From: ENR-C587 sp942493235
GTDB lineage: Bacteria > Bacteroidota > Ignavibacteria > Kapaibacteriales > UBA2268
NCBI GenBank assembly: GCA_942493235.1
Contig: OW818676.1
Coordinates: 1,426,001 to 1,490,000 of the forward strand
Direction: 5' to 3'
DNA length: 64,000 bases
Shown: one piece after another, positions 9,516 to 18,681 of the stretch
Layout: the number at the start of each line of letters is the position of its first letter
Numbering within the stretch: the first letter of the stretch is position 1
The notes under the pieces: model-generated
Seen by the model: the letters and a program-made list of their open reading frames with translations, nothing else
What the model was told of the DNA's origin: nothing
The model's database searches: none
Program-made: the position numbers and the translations under genes

Positions 9516-10958
9516 ATGATTAAAGTTTTAATAATTGATGATGACCAGCTTAGCCGTGAGATTTTTGTCGATACTCTCAGCGGTTTGCTCGACATTATGA
9601 TTGTTCAATGTGAATCCGGAAGAGAAGCACTTGAATATTTAAAAAAAGAAGATTTCGATATTATTTTCAGCGATATTAAAATGCCCGGCATGAGTGGTAT
9701 TGATTTATTAAGAGAATATAAAAAATTGGAAAAACCCAAAAAATCCAAATTTGTTCTTTTTACCGGCTTTGCTACTATTGATTCAGCAATTAAAGCACTT
9801 AGAGAAGGTGCTTACGACTACCTTCTTAAACCACTTGATATTAGAAGAGTAATAGAAATAATCAAAGAGCATTCCGATAAACCGGATTCATCTGATAAAT
9901 CGGAGGAAGACCGGTCAAAGAAAAAATTAAAAAAAAATGATATAAATACACTTCTTAATAATGGTTCATATCTGAACCTTGCTGAAATGGGAAGAATTGG
10001 TATTTTCTCAACAGAAATGAAAGAAAATGTTTCTGTTGCCATTAAATTTCATGAGAATAGAACAATTCCCGTTCTTATACAAGGAGAAAGCGGTACCGGC
10101 AAAGAAATAATTGCCCATTTAGTCCACAACGGAACCGGCAAAGTAGAAAACCCATTTATCTCTATCAATTGCTCGGCTATTTCTCCTTCATTATTTGAAA
10201 GTGAATTGTTCGGGTACGAGGGCGGTACTTTTACCGGCTCAAAGGATAAAGGCATGCCCGGCAAACTTGATTTAGCCGAAGGTGGAACTATATTCCTTGA
10301 TGAAATAGGTGATTTGCCAATTGAAATGCAACCAAAGCTATTGAGAGTACTTCAAGAAAGAGCATTCTATAGGGTCGGAGGGCTTAAAAAAATTCCAATT
10401 GATGTGCGAATTGTCGCCGCTACCAATAAGCAGCTTGAGCTGATGGTTAACGAAGGGAAATTCCGCAAAGATTTGTATTATCGCTTAAATTCCGGATGGA
10501 TATTCTTGCCCCCACTCAAAGAGCAAAGAGAAGCTATTCCATTACTTGCTCAATTATTCTTGAATGAATTCAGCGAGACTCGCAAGCGACAGTTTAAATT
10601 TATTAGCCCTGGTGCTGTCGATATATTACAAGACTATGACTGGCCCGGTAATATCAGAGAATTAAAAAATATTATAGACCGCATTGCTTTATTATATGAT
10701 GAATTCGAATTAAATGAAACTCATCTCGGATTTTTGAAATCCGCCAGGAAGAGTTTTGCTTTCTCTCATACGATTAAACCGATTATCCGACCGGGAAATT
10801 TTGAATTACCTGAAGAGCCAATAGATATGCAAATGCTTGAGCTTGAAATCGTAAGATTAGCTTTAGAAAAATTCGGAAATAATAAATCTAAAGCAGCTAA
10901 ATTTCTTAATCTTACTCTAAGCAATATGAGATCAAAGATGAAAAAAATGATGATATAA
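9516..10958 (+). CDS. NtrC-family sigma-54-dependent response regulator
   Basis: This 480-residue activator has three domains. The receiver (1-120) carries an acidic pocket and phosphoacceptor Asp53 in FSDIKMPGMSG. The AAA+ domain (about 150-390) has Walker A GESGTGKE and Walker B GGTIFLDEIGDLP. The C-terminal Fis-type HTH is NNKSKAAKFLNLTLSNMRSK. The sigma-54-contacting loop normally reads GAFTGA; here it is GTFTGS, keeping the essential Phe and Thr. I chose ATG 9516 over GTG 9507 because the receiver should begin MIKVLIIDDD. It is the last gene of the four-gene operon and ends at a strong hairpin. Its targets may include the fliP promoter in this window, but that is inference. Confidence 0.93.
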   Translation: MIKVLIIDDDQLSREIFVDTLSGLLDIMIVQCESGREALEYLKKEDFDIIFSDIKMPGMSGIDLLREYKKLEKPKKSKFVLFTGFATIDSAIKALREGAYDYLLKPLDIRRVIEIIKEHSDKPDSSDKSEEDRSKKKLKKNDINTLLNNGSYLNLAEMGRIGIFSTEMKENVSVAIKFHENRTIPVLIQGESGTGKEIIAHLVHNGTGKVENPFISINCSAISPSLFESELFGYEGGTFTGSKDKGMPGKLDLAEGGTIFLDEIGDLPIEMQPKLLRVLQERAFYRVGGLKKIPIDVRIVAATNKQLELMVNEGKFRKDLYYRLNSGWIFLPPLKEQREAIPLLAQLFLNEFSETRKRQFKFISPGAVDILQDYDWPGNIRELKNIIDRIALLYDEFELNETHLGFLKSARKSFAFSHTIKPIIRPGNFELPEEPIDMQMLELEIVRLALEKFGNNKSKAAKFLNLTLSNMRSKMKKMMI

Positions 10959-10970
10959 AATCAAAAGCAA

Positions 10971-11003
10971 AACAACCTGACGGTTAATCCTCAGGTTGTT
11001 TTT
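10971..11003. terminator. Bidirectional terminator between the convergent NtrC-type and BamD-like genes
   Basis: A stem AACAACCTGA/TCAGGTTGTT is followed by TTTTTAT on the plus strand and by a weaker T-rich run on the minus strand. It sits between two convergent genes. Its core is one of three copies of the same palindrome in this window (others at 12076 and 54611). Confidence 0.8.
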
Positions 11004-11041
11004 ATGTAATCACAATATTATCACATTGTCTAAGAAATAAA

Positions 11042-11779
11042 TTATTTTACCAAACTTTCATAAGTATCGACTATACTATAATTTTCACTATTCGGAAAAT
11101 TCTTTTTATATAATTCGATTATGGTAATGGCATCTTCATATTTCTTCATAGCAATCAATACTTCAATTTTCCCAAAATATGCCGGCTCAATAATTTGCGT
11201 GTCCGAGTAATCATCGATAGCATAATTGTAATAGACCAAAGCTGCTTTATAATATTCCATTTTCTGGTATATTAGCCCTGTATAGTATTCTCTATAAGCT
11301 AATTTCTCTCTTAATTCTACAATAAATGAAGTTGAAGCAGCAAATAAGCTATCAGATGGATAAACAGACTGAAATTCAGTAAATGCTTGAATAGCTTTAA
11401 ATGTGTAATCTTGATCTCGGTCATAGCTTGGTGACAAATTATAATAGCAGAGTGCAGTTTTAAATAAACAGGATTTATTATAGTCACTTCTTTGATAAAT
11501 CCGTCTGAGAAGATTATAATTAAATGCAGCAAGCTGAAACTCTTTTCTTGAAAAATTGATTTCTGCTATATAATATTGAGCATCATCAGCATATTCGCTT
11601 GCAGGATATTGCAGTTTAATTATATCAAACAATTGCTGGGCTTTCAAATAATTCTCATCTTTGAATTCATTGATTGCTTCTTTATATGTTTCTTCTACGG
11701 ATTTAGGCTCTACCCTATTTGTTGACGAGCAAGATATTAACCCTACAAAAGCTAAAATAACTATAATATATTTATTCAT
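11042..11779 (-). CDS. bamD: BamD-like outer-membrane assembly lipoprotein
   Basis: This 245-residue lipoprotein starts MNKYIIVILAFVGLISCSS; the lipobox LISC gives lipidation at Cys17. TPR-like helices follow: SVEETYKEAINEFKDENYLKAQQLFDIIKLQYPASEYADDAQYYIAE is the classic BamD N-terminal repeat, and further repeats run to the C-terminus. BamD works with BamA at the inner face of the outer membrane to insert beta-barrel proteins; several such proteins are encoded nearby. A longer reading frame from 11833 would put 18 residues before the lipobox and is unlikely. It stands alone, convergent with the NtrC-type gene. Confidence 0.85.
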   Translation of the reverse strand: MNKYIIVILAFVGLISCSSTNRVEPKSVEETYKEAINEFKDENYLKAQQLFDIIKLQYPASEYADDAQYYIAEINFSRKEFQLAAFNYNLLRRIYQRSDYNKSCLFKTALCYYNLSPSYDRDQDYTFKAIQAFTEFQSVYPSDSLFAASTSFIVELREKLAYREYYTGLIYQKMEYYKAALVYYNYAIDDYSDTQIIEPAYFGKIEVLIAMKKYEDAITIIELYKKNFPNSENYSIVDTYESLVK

Positions 11780-11946
11780 TTTACCATTTATTTGTTGAAA
11801 ATACAAACTACTAAAATAACATAAAAATTTCAATTTTCATTGCTTTATTATAACGTAATAAATAAAAAAAGGATACAAATAATTCGACTAAGATGCAGTA
11901 CAAGTGCAATATAATATAATTAACTGATTCGACCCCACGCATCAGA

Positions 11947-12141
11947 GGCTGTGTAAATACTATAAGATTATTGTTTTAGTGATATTGAAATTTCTTATAG
12001 TCCTTGTTTCCCCACGCTGAAGCGTGGGGTTGAATTAAGGAGTGCAGATTTTAGCAATAGCTATTAAGTTTATATCAACCTGACGGTTAACCGTCAGGTT
12101 GCATTGAAAATAAATGAATATTTTTGAGTTTTTACACAGCC
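11947..12141. mobile_element. MITE-like element with 11-bp terminal inverted repeats
   Basis: The ends read GGCTGTGTAAA (11947-11957) and TTTACACAGCC (12131-12141), a perfect inverted repeat bounding 195 bp with no open frame. Inside are a hairpin CCCCACGC/GCGTGGGG (12010-12029) and a perfect palindrome (12076-12101). This looks like a non-autonomous element or a collapsed insertion sequence; no transposase with such ends is in the window. The rest of the gap between bamD and the S9 peptidase gene shows nothing else. Confidence 0.55.
12076..12101. repeat. 26-bp palindrome, copy 2 of 3
   Basis: A perfect palindrome with half-site CAACCTGACGGTT. Near-identical copies lie at 10973-10998, where it forms a terminator, and at 54611-54636. 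Here there is no T-run, so it need not terminate transcription. Confidence 0.8.
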
Positions 12142-12247
12142 TTAAAAGCGTGTGGTATAGTAAATATAAGCTCAAATGAAGCAAATCTTGATTTTAATCT
12201 CTAACGAATATTTGCCTATTCAATAGTCTGATAATCAAACATGTACT

Positions 12248-14350
12248 TTATTTATGCTTGCAATATTTATCAAGGAATTTAAAGAATTCCGCATTCCAAA
12301 CTATAAATTCTTGTGGTTTAGAGATAAAATGAGTTTCTTCTGGAAACACAATTATTTCCGATGGAATCCCTTTTACCTGAGCTGCGGTAAATGCCTCCAA
12401 GCTTTGAGTATAGGGCACTCTGAAATCTCTCTCGCCGGTAGAAATCAGAATAGGAGTATCCCATTTATCAACGAATCTATGAGCGGAATTTTTATCATAA
12501 TACTCTTTATTTTCGGAGTTCCAGTAGGGACCGCCATTTTCCCAATTAGGGAACCAAAGCTCTTCGGTAGCACCATACATACTTTCCATATTGAATACAC
12601 CGCAATGAGCAATAAAAGCTTTAAATCTTTTGTTATGATGAGCCGCAAGCCAGAAAGCAGCATATCCGCCGGCACTTGCTCCGGCTGCACAACGTCCGTC
12701 TTCGTCAATGTATTTTTCATTAGATAAATCATCGGTAGCATCGATAATGTCATTCATCGGATTGCCACCCCAGTCTTTACTGATAGCATTATTCCACTCC
12801 TGACCAAAACCCGGTACGCCACGTCTATTAGGCAGTAATATCACATATCCCTGCGAAGCCATAATATAATAATTCCAGCGGAAATGGAATTTTTGCCCCA
12901 GCATACTCTGTGGACCGCCCTGTAAATATGACATCATAGGATATTTCTTATTAAGATCGAATTCAGGCGGATAGACTACCCAGCAATGAATATTTTTCCC
13001 GTCACGAGAGCGAACCCATCTCTGGGCGACCTGAACTTTTTTATATTTCGATAATATGTCTTCATTGATTTTTGTAATTTGTGTAATCTTTTTATTATTC
13101 AAATCCATTTTGTAATAATTGACAGGGTCGCTTATGCTTTCTCTTCCATAAACCAAATAATTGCCGTCTTTACTGATGCTCAATCCGCTTTCATGATTAT
13201 ACCAACCCGAAGTAATAATTTCCCAGCTACCATCTTTAATTATCATTTTATATATTTGAACAGTACCACTGTCTTCTGCACAGAAATATAAGCATTCGGC
13301 ATTCGGAGACCAAACTTTATCTCCCACCCATTGGTCAAGCTTTGATGATAGCTCGGTAATGGAAGAAGATTTTCTATCATAGAGCATTAATCGTCTGCGG
13401 TCTGATTCAAATCCGTTATGCTCCATTGAAATAAAAGCTATATATTTGCCATCCGGTGAATAAAGTGGCTCTAAGTCATAACCATTAAAATTATCGGCTA
13501 TTGATTTAGTCTGCTTAGTCTCGAAATTATAAATATAAATATTGGAATTGGTAGTCTGAACAAAGTCCAAGCCCTGCAATTTCTTGCATGTATATGCTAT
13601 TTCTTTTGAATCCGATGACCATGATATTTGCTCGGCTCCACCACTGGGCTTTAAGGGAGTGTCAAAAGCTTGACCGGGCATTATGTCCGTAACAGCTCCA
13701 CCATTAGAGCTAACTATAAACAAATGCGAATAGTTTTCATCTTCCCATTCGTCCCAATGGCGTAGAGGTAGAGAAGTATAAATTTTCATATTTGCTTTTG
13801 GATATTCTGGATATTTATCGTGTACTGTTTTATCAATTTTAACATCAGAAGTAAATGAAATATATTTCCCGTTCGGTGCCCATTGTATATTTGAAGCACC
13901 ATTATCGATATTAGTTATTTGCATAATATCAGAACCGTCAGGATTCATTGTATAAATCTGATAGCTACCATTGCGATTAGAAACAAATGCGATTTTCATA
14001 CCGTCAGGCGACCAGCATGCCTCTATATCTGATTTTGAACTGCTTGTAAGTAAAACGGGAACTCCACCGCTTGTAGAAACCTTATATATATCTTTAGTAA
14101 ATTTATTATTGGCTACATTTGGTGTTGATTGATTAAAAAGTAACCATTTGCCGTCTGGAGACAATTGGGGGTTGCTTAATCTTTTCAGAGACATCAAGGC
14201 TTCGGCAGTGAATGTTGCTTTAGTCGATTGGCTGGGGTCAGATTTGAACTTTGTTACATCCGTATTCTGCATTTTATCGGATTTGGTATTTTGAGCATTG
14301 ACATTCATACACATCGCCAGTATTAGTGATAATAAAATTGTGTATTTCAT
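12248..14350 (-). CDS. S9-family (prolyl oligopeptidase/dipeptidyl aminopeptidase) serine peptidase
   Basis: This 700-residue exported peptidase has a signal peptide ending near VNAQ (residue 20). A WD40/TolB-like beta-propeller spans about residues 50-440; repeats include SPDGMKIAFVSNRNGSYQIY and SPDGKYIAFIS. A C-terminal alpha/beta-hydrolase domain follows. The nucleophile is Ser559 in GASAGGYA, the acid is likely the Asp in STGERDFRVPY, and the His lies in PEETHF near the end. This matches Bacteroidota S9 peptidases that cut short peptides in the periplasm. It is monocistronic, with repeat-rich DNA upstream. There is no sorting domain, so a periplasmic location is inferred. Confidence 0.92.
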   Translation of the reverse strand: MKYTILLSLILAMCMNVNAQNTKSDKMQNTDVTKFKSDPSQSTKATFTAEALMSLKRLSNPQLSPDGKWLLFNQSTPNVANNKFTKDIYKVSTSGGVPVLLTSSSKSDIEACWSPDGMKIAFVSNRNGSYQIYTMNPDGSDIMQITNIDNGASNIQWAPNGKYISFTSDVKIDKTVHDKYPEYPKANMKIYTSLPLRHWDEWEDENYSHLFIVSSNGGAVTDIMPGQAFDTPLKPSGGAEQISWSSDSKEIAYTCKKLQGLDFVQTTNSNIYIYNFETKQTKSIADNFNGYDLEPLYSPDGKYIAFISMEHNGFESDRRRLMLYDRKSSSITELSSKLDQWVGDKVWSPNAECLYFCAEDSGTVQIYKMIIKDGSWEIITSGWYNHESGLSISKDGNYLVYGRESISDPVNYYKMDLNNKKITQITKINEDILSKYKKVQVAQRWVRSRDGKNIHCWVVYPPEFDLNKKYPMMSYLQGGPQSMLGQKFHFRWNYYIMASQGYVILLPNRRGVPGFGQEWNNAISKDWGGNPMNDIIDATDDLSNEKYIDEDGRCAAGASAGGYAAFWLAAHHNKRFKAFIAHCGVFNMESMYGATEELWFPNWENGGPYWNSENKEYYDKNSAHRFVDKWDTPILISTGERDFRVPYTQSLEAFTAAQVKGIPSEIIVFPEETHFISKPQEFIVWNAEFFKFLDKYCKHK

Positions 14351-14524
14351 AAGTTATTCCACCTATTTATTAATTGTTATATATATAATTACAAACTACA
14401 AAAATATGGAATATTCACGATTAATTTGAACGAAATATTAGGGAATTTCTAAAATAAGAGCCAATAATCCCTTTTCAAAATAAAATATCTTTTGATATGC
14501 CATTTCTAATTAGTCAACCCCAGA

Positions 14525-14990
14525 CAAAGTCGGTTCGGAAGTGAAAAAGTTATAAAGTTCGTAAAGTTTTAAAGTTGGAATTGGGAATTGGGAAATAGGA
14601 AATAGGAATTTCTACGTCTCCGCACTATGCTCTGCGTAGTGCGACTGGTGTGATGACAAAAATCTTTCAACCTCATCCAAACCCTCTCCGAAGGAGAGGG
14701 CTCTAAGATTGTTTAGTGAAAATGTTCTTTTCTTCCAACATCATTAGATGTTGAACATCGGTAATAAAGCTGTTTAGCAACTATTTTTTTAAATTCCCCT
14801 CCAATTGGAGGGGTGGCATCGCGAAGCGATGACGGGGTGGGTTCTTTCTTCGGAATTAGGAAGTAGGAATTTGCACGTCTCCTTACTATGCTCTGAGTAG
14901 TGCGACTGGTGTGATGACTAAAAATCTTTCAACCTCACCCAAACCCTCTCCGAAGGAGAGGGCTTTAAGAGTATATATAATAATCGGCTG
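14525..14990. repeat. Composite repeat island 2
   Basis: There is no gene between the S9 peptidase and TonB-receptor genes. The stretch holds TTATAAAG-like and GGGAATT low-complexity runs and the hairpin CGCACTA/TAGTGCG near 14618-14641. It also has CCTCTCC/GGAGAGG hairpins near 14690 and 14945. A family A copy at 14735-14764 has the altered stem AACATC/GATGTT. A partial copy of the CCCCTCC/GGAGGGG plus CATCGC/GCGATG block lies at about 14793-14840. The hairpin variants keep base pairing relative to island 1. Confidence 0.8.
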
Positions 14991-15006
14991 GAGGCTATGT
15001 TTCTTA

Positions 15007-17427
15007 TCAGCACTGCCAGCTCAATCTTATAGTTGTGTAACGTGGTAAATAAGTACCGCCATATACTTGATAAAACTGTCTGTTTAGTATATTAAACACA
15101 TTCAACCCTAAATGTAAATTATCTGTAAGATAAACTCCGGCATTCAGATTTAAAATAGCATAGCTCGGCACATATCCCTCATAAGTACCGGCAAGCCAGC
15201 GATAACCTTCCGTATAATTAAATGATAAGCTTGCATCATAGCACTTCTTCTCTTGATATGTCATCGAAACATTAAATCGATTTGGAGAAGTGTTTGGCAG
15301 TAAAGGCTGAGCTTTATTTGATTCCACAACCTTAAAATCATAATAAGCATAATTAGCATTACAACTAATATTTTGAGACATATTATAATTAACCTCAAGC
15401 TCAAGCCCATACTGCTCTACTTCTCCGATATTTGTATTTGATATAACCAATGCCGGAATTCCATTATAGTCGGACAGCCTGGCTTGGTCTTTAGCATTCA
15501 AATTATGATAAACCATCTGCTTTACCAAATCATTATATTGGGCTAAATCGCCACTCAAATTCGGACTCCAAGCTTGGATATTTGAATTTACCCCCGGCAG
15601 GAAGTTAGTAATAAAATCATTTATTTTGTTGTAATAAATATCGCAAGTGATATATAAATCATTGAATAATATGCCTTTATAACCAATTTCATAGCCTATG
15701 ATTGATTCTACTTTCAAGTCTTTATTACCAATAGCATAAGCTTTCATGCCGGCTAAACCTAAATTAATATTCTGAGTAGTTCCGCTAAGAGCAGTTAAAC
15801 TGTCATTTATTGATTTCTGAATATTGGTAAAATTAACAGGTGCACCTGTAGAAGCAAATGCCGGAGCATCGGCAGTTACGCGATATAATTCCGAATAATT
15901 CGGTCTCTGGAATGCTCTGCCGAATGATAATCTAAACTGATGTTCAGGAACAGGAGCATAAACAGCCGAGACTCTCGGAGAGAATTGTGCATTATGAATT
16001 GAAGCATGGTCGTAGCGTGCCGAGCCGACAAATTTGAACATATCAGAAAGCTTCCACTCTAATTGTCCATAAACTCCAGTATAATCGGCATCTACGTCAT
16101 TGGGAATGCTCGTACCATAAGTTCTGATTTTCTGCAATTGCTCTGATATTCCCCATACTACCGATATATTATTATTGATATTAAAATTGTACTGCACGTC
16201 GAGCATGAAATCTTTGGAATTATCAAGCAGAGGAGCTCCGGGAACCATTAGCCACATAGTATCACTTGCATTTCTATTCATATAGTGGAAATGTATATTC
16301 CAATTACTTGAATTATAAGCTAATCTAAGGTAGGGACGCTCAACTTCTTTAACCAATGTTCTGCCCAGACCGAATACATAAATTTCACCCGAACTTTTGG
16401 AATAGCCGAACTCACTACTGATAGTTTTTTCATCATCAAAATCATAATCAAATCTAACTGTGCCATAAGCTGAATTTGTATTCCTGTCGTCAGCAGTCAT
16501 CACCTTTTTTTCTTTTAATTGATTCGGCATATTATACTCAAAGAACTGAACAGAGTCTCGCCGGTGGGCATAGTTTAATTTGTGAGAATACCCCATGCTA
16601 ACTTTATATCCGAAATCACCCCATACCCCCGCATGCCTAATATCTGCTTTATATGTTTCGTTTTCCCCGCCAAGAATTGATATTTTGGTGCCGATGATAT
16701 CCTTTGGAGCATAACTTGTCAGGTTAAGGACTCCGTTAAACGCATTAGCTCCGTACAGTGAAGCAGATGGACCTCGAACTAATTCCACACGACTAAAATC
16801 TTCAAGCGGAGTAGAGAATGAATTCCATTCCTGAGCACCAAGCAGGGGCATAGAGGCATCTCTTCCGTCTTGCAATACCAAAAGCCTGCGATTTAAACCG
16901 TTGTTGAATCCGCGTGTATTTACTATGAAATCGGAGCTTCCGCTCTGCATAATATCTATGCCGGCTTTACCATCAAATATTTTAGCTAATTGTCCTGAAC
17001 GTGCTGACCTCTCAATTTCTTCTTTATATTTCACACTAACTGCTGCCGGAGATTCGGTGATTTTCTCAAGTCTTTTGGAAACACCGTAAACAACTACATC
17101 TCCGGCTTTATATTCTTTATCGGATAGTTCAATATTGATAATAACATCTGCATTATTAAGTTCGACGGATTTTGAAAATTTCTCATAATTTCCGTTTCCG
17201 TTGATAAGCGTATATTCACCATTATCCAAATTATTAAATTTAAAATTGCCGTCGCTATCAGTTTTAGTTGTTAATTTACTCTCTTCGATTTTTATAGTTA
17301 CCGATTCGAGCGGCTTTTTGGTTTCTGAATCAATTACTGTTCCCTTAATATTATAAGCATAAGAATTAAGTGATAATAGCAAAGTAAAAGCAGTAAAAAT
17401 AAATAATTTTCGCATTCTAATTTTCAA
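15007..17427 (-). CDS. TonB-dependent outer-membrane receptor
   Basis: This 806-residue receptor has a signal peptide (residues 1-24, ending SYA). A carboxypeptidase-regulatory-like domain follows at about 27-105 (IKGTVIDSETKKPLESVTIKI). The plug domain comes next (AVSVKYKEEIERS, then QLAKIFDGKAGIDIMQSG and VNTRGFNNGLNRRLLVLQDGRD), with NAFNGVLNLTSYAPKD at its end. A barrel of about 600 residues completes it. The final strand TTIRLSWQC ends in Cys rather than the usual aromatic residue, which is mildly odd. No adjacent SusD-like or siderophore gene points to a substrate. Confidence 0.92.
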   Translation of the reverse strand: MKIRMRKLFIFTAFTLLLSLNSYAYNIKGTVIDSETKKPLESVTIKIEESKLTTKTDSDGNFKFNNLDNGEYTLINGNGNYEKFSKSVELNNADVIINIELSDKEYKAGDVVVYGVSKRLEKITESPAAVSVKYKEEIERSARSGQLAKIFDGKAGIDIMQSGSSDFIVNTRGFNNGLNRRLLVLQDGRDASMPLLGAQEWNSFSTPLEDFSRVELVRGPSASLYGANAFNGVLNLTSYAPKDIIGTKISILGGENETYKADIRHAGVWGDFGYKVSMGYSHKLNYAHRRDSVQFFEYNMPNQLKEKKVMTADDRNTNSAYGTVRFDYDFDDEKTISSEFGYSKSSGEIYVFGLGRTLVKEVERPYLRLAYNSSNWNIHFHYMNRNASDTMWLMVPGAPLLDNSKDFMLDVQYNFNINNNISVVWGISEQLQKIRTYGTSIPNDVDADYTGVYGQLEWKLSDMFKFVGSARYDHASIHNAQFSPRVSAVYAPVPEHQFRLSFGRAFQRPNYSELYRVTADAPAFASTGAPVNFTNIQKSINDSLTALSGTTQNINLGLAGMKAYAIGNKDLKVESIIGYEIGYKGILFNDLYITCDIYYNKINDFITNFLPGVNSNIQAWSPNLSGDLAQYNDLVKQMVYHNLNAKDQARLSDYNGIPALVISNTNIGEVEQYGLELEVNYNMSQNISCNANYAYYDFKVVESNKAQPLLPNTSPNRFNVSMTYQEKKCYDASLSFNYTEGYRWLAGTYEGYVPSYAILNLNAGVYLTDNLHLGLNVFNILNRQFYQVYGGTYLPRYTTIRLSWQC

Positions 17428-17519
17428 TATTATTGTACATATTTGAAGAACATAAAATTATAAGTTTAATTAGCGTAAAACTAACATTTCAAGAATATTT
17501 TTTGCATTCCGTGAATTAT

Positions 17520-18440
17520 ATCAAAAGTTTATAAAGTTATAAAGTTATAAAGTTGGAATATGCACGTCTTCGCACTATGCTCTGCGTAGTAAGGCTGGTG
17601 TGATGACTAAAAATCTTTCAACCTCACCCAAACCCTCTCCGAAGGAGAGGGCTTTAAGAATGTTTAAGTGAAAATGTTCTTTTCTTCCAACAGCGTTAGC
17701 TGTTGAATATTGGTAGAATGAAAGTTAGCACTCCATTTCGCCTCCTTATTATGCTCTGCGTAGTAAGGCTGGTGTGATGACTAAAAATCTTTCAACCCCA
17801 CCCAAACCCTCCCCAAGGGAGGGCTTGAAGATCATGTATGGATTTATCTTCCAACATCGTGAGCTGTTGAATATTGGTAGAAAAGCCATGTAGCACCTAT
17901 TCTTCAAATTCCCCTCCAAAAGGAGGGGTGGCATCGCAAAGCGATGACGGGGTGGGTTCTTTCTTCGGAATTGGGAAGTAGGAAATAGGAATTGGATAGT
18001 GGCGTTTGGAAAATCGGTTCCTTTCTTCCAACAGCTTTAGCTGTTGAATAATGGTAGCATGAAAGTTGACACTCCCTTTCGTCTCCGCACTATGCTCTGC
18101 GTAGTAAGGCTGGTGTGATGACTAAAAATCTTTCAACTTCACCCAAACCCTCTCCGAAGGAGAGGGCTTGAAGATCATGTATGGATTTTTCTTCCAACAT
18201 CGTTAATAACGCTGTTTAGCAACTATTCTTCAAATTCCCCTCTAAAAGGAGGGGTGGCATCGCGAAGCGATGACGGGGTGGGTTCTTTCTTCGGAATTGG
18301 GAAGTAGGAAATAGGAATTGGATAGTGGCGTTTGGAAAATCGATTCTTTTCTTCCAATAGCGTTAGCTGTTGAATATTGGTAATAAACATTGTTTAGTCC
18401 CCACACTCTTTCTTCTCTTTTTGTTGTTAAATTAAGAAAG
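17520..18440. repeat. Composite repeat island 3
   Basis: This is the largest repeat block. Family A hairpins lie at 17687-17716, 17851-17880, 18028-18057 and 18354-18383, with a deleted copy near 18193. Two copies of the 190-bp block described for island 1 lie at about 17868-18057 and 18193-18383. CCTCTCC/GGAGAGG hairpins occur near 17635 and 18150, with a CCTCCC variant near 17810. Hairpins with loop TGCTCTGCG occur near 17572, 17750 and 18087. The end of the island (18354 to about 18496) is one copy of the paired-hairpin element also found at 49245 and 54693. No gene is seen; short open frames arise from the repeats. Confidence 0.85.
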
Positions 18441-18617
18441 CGGTGGTGGAGTATTTCATTATGTTACCGATGTATAACACCTATCGGAGTTAAAATTTAA
18501 AATCAAAGATGTTTATCCAATAATATTTCAAAAATCAATATTTGGTAATGCTTTTTCGGTTTGTAATAGTAGAATCGCAAACCACGAATAGTATTTTCCG
18601 TATTTGAAATCTATTTG

Positions 18618-18648
18618 TTTGACAATTAGGATTATTATATTATTTTTG
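18618..18648 (+). promoter_or_regulatory. Bacteroidota-type promoter of the alpha-2-macroglobulin gene
   Basis: TTTG (18618-18621), exactly 19 bp, then TATTTTTG (18641-18648) matches the Bacteroidota primary-sigma consensus (-33 TTTG, -7 TAnnTTTG). Transcription would start near 18655, leaving a leader of about 27 nt before ATG 18682. This is the clearest vegetative promoter in the window. Confidence 0.7.
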
Positions 18649-18681
18649 CAAGTTAACTGCTAATTTATTATTGGGTGTATT

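Noticed and set aside
12010..12029. Hairpin CCCCACGC/GCGTGGGG as a terminator
   Set aside because: No T-run on either strand and no gene ending nearby; better seen as an internal part of the MITE-like element.
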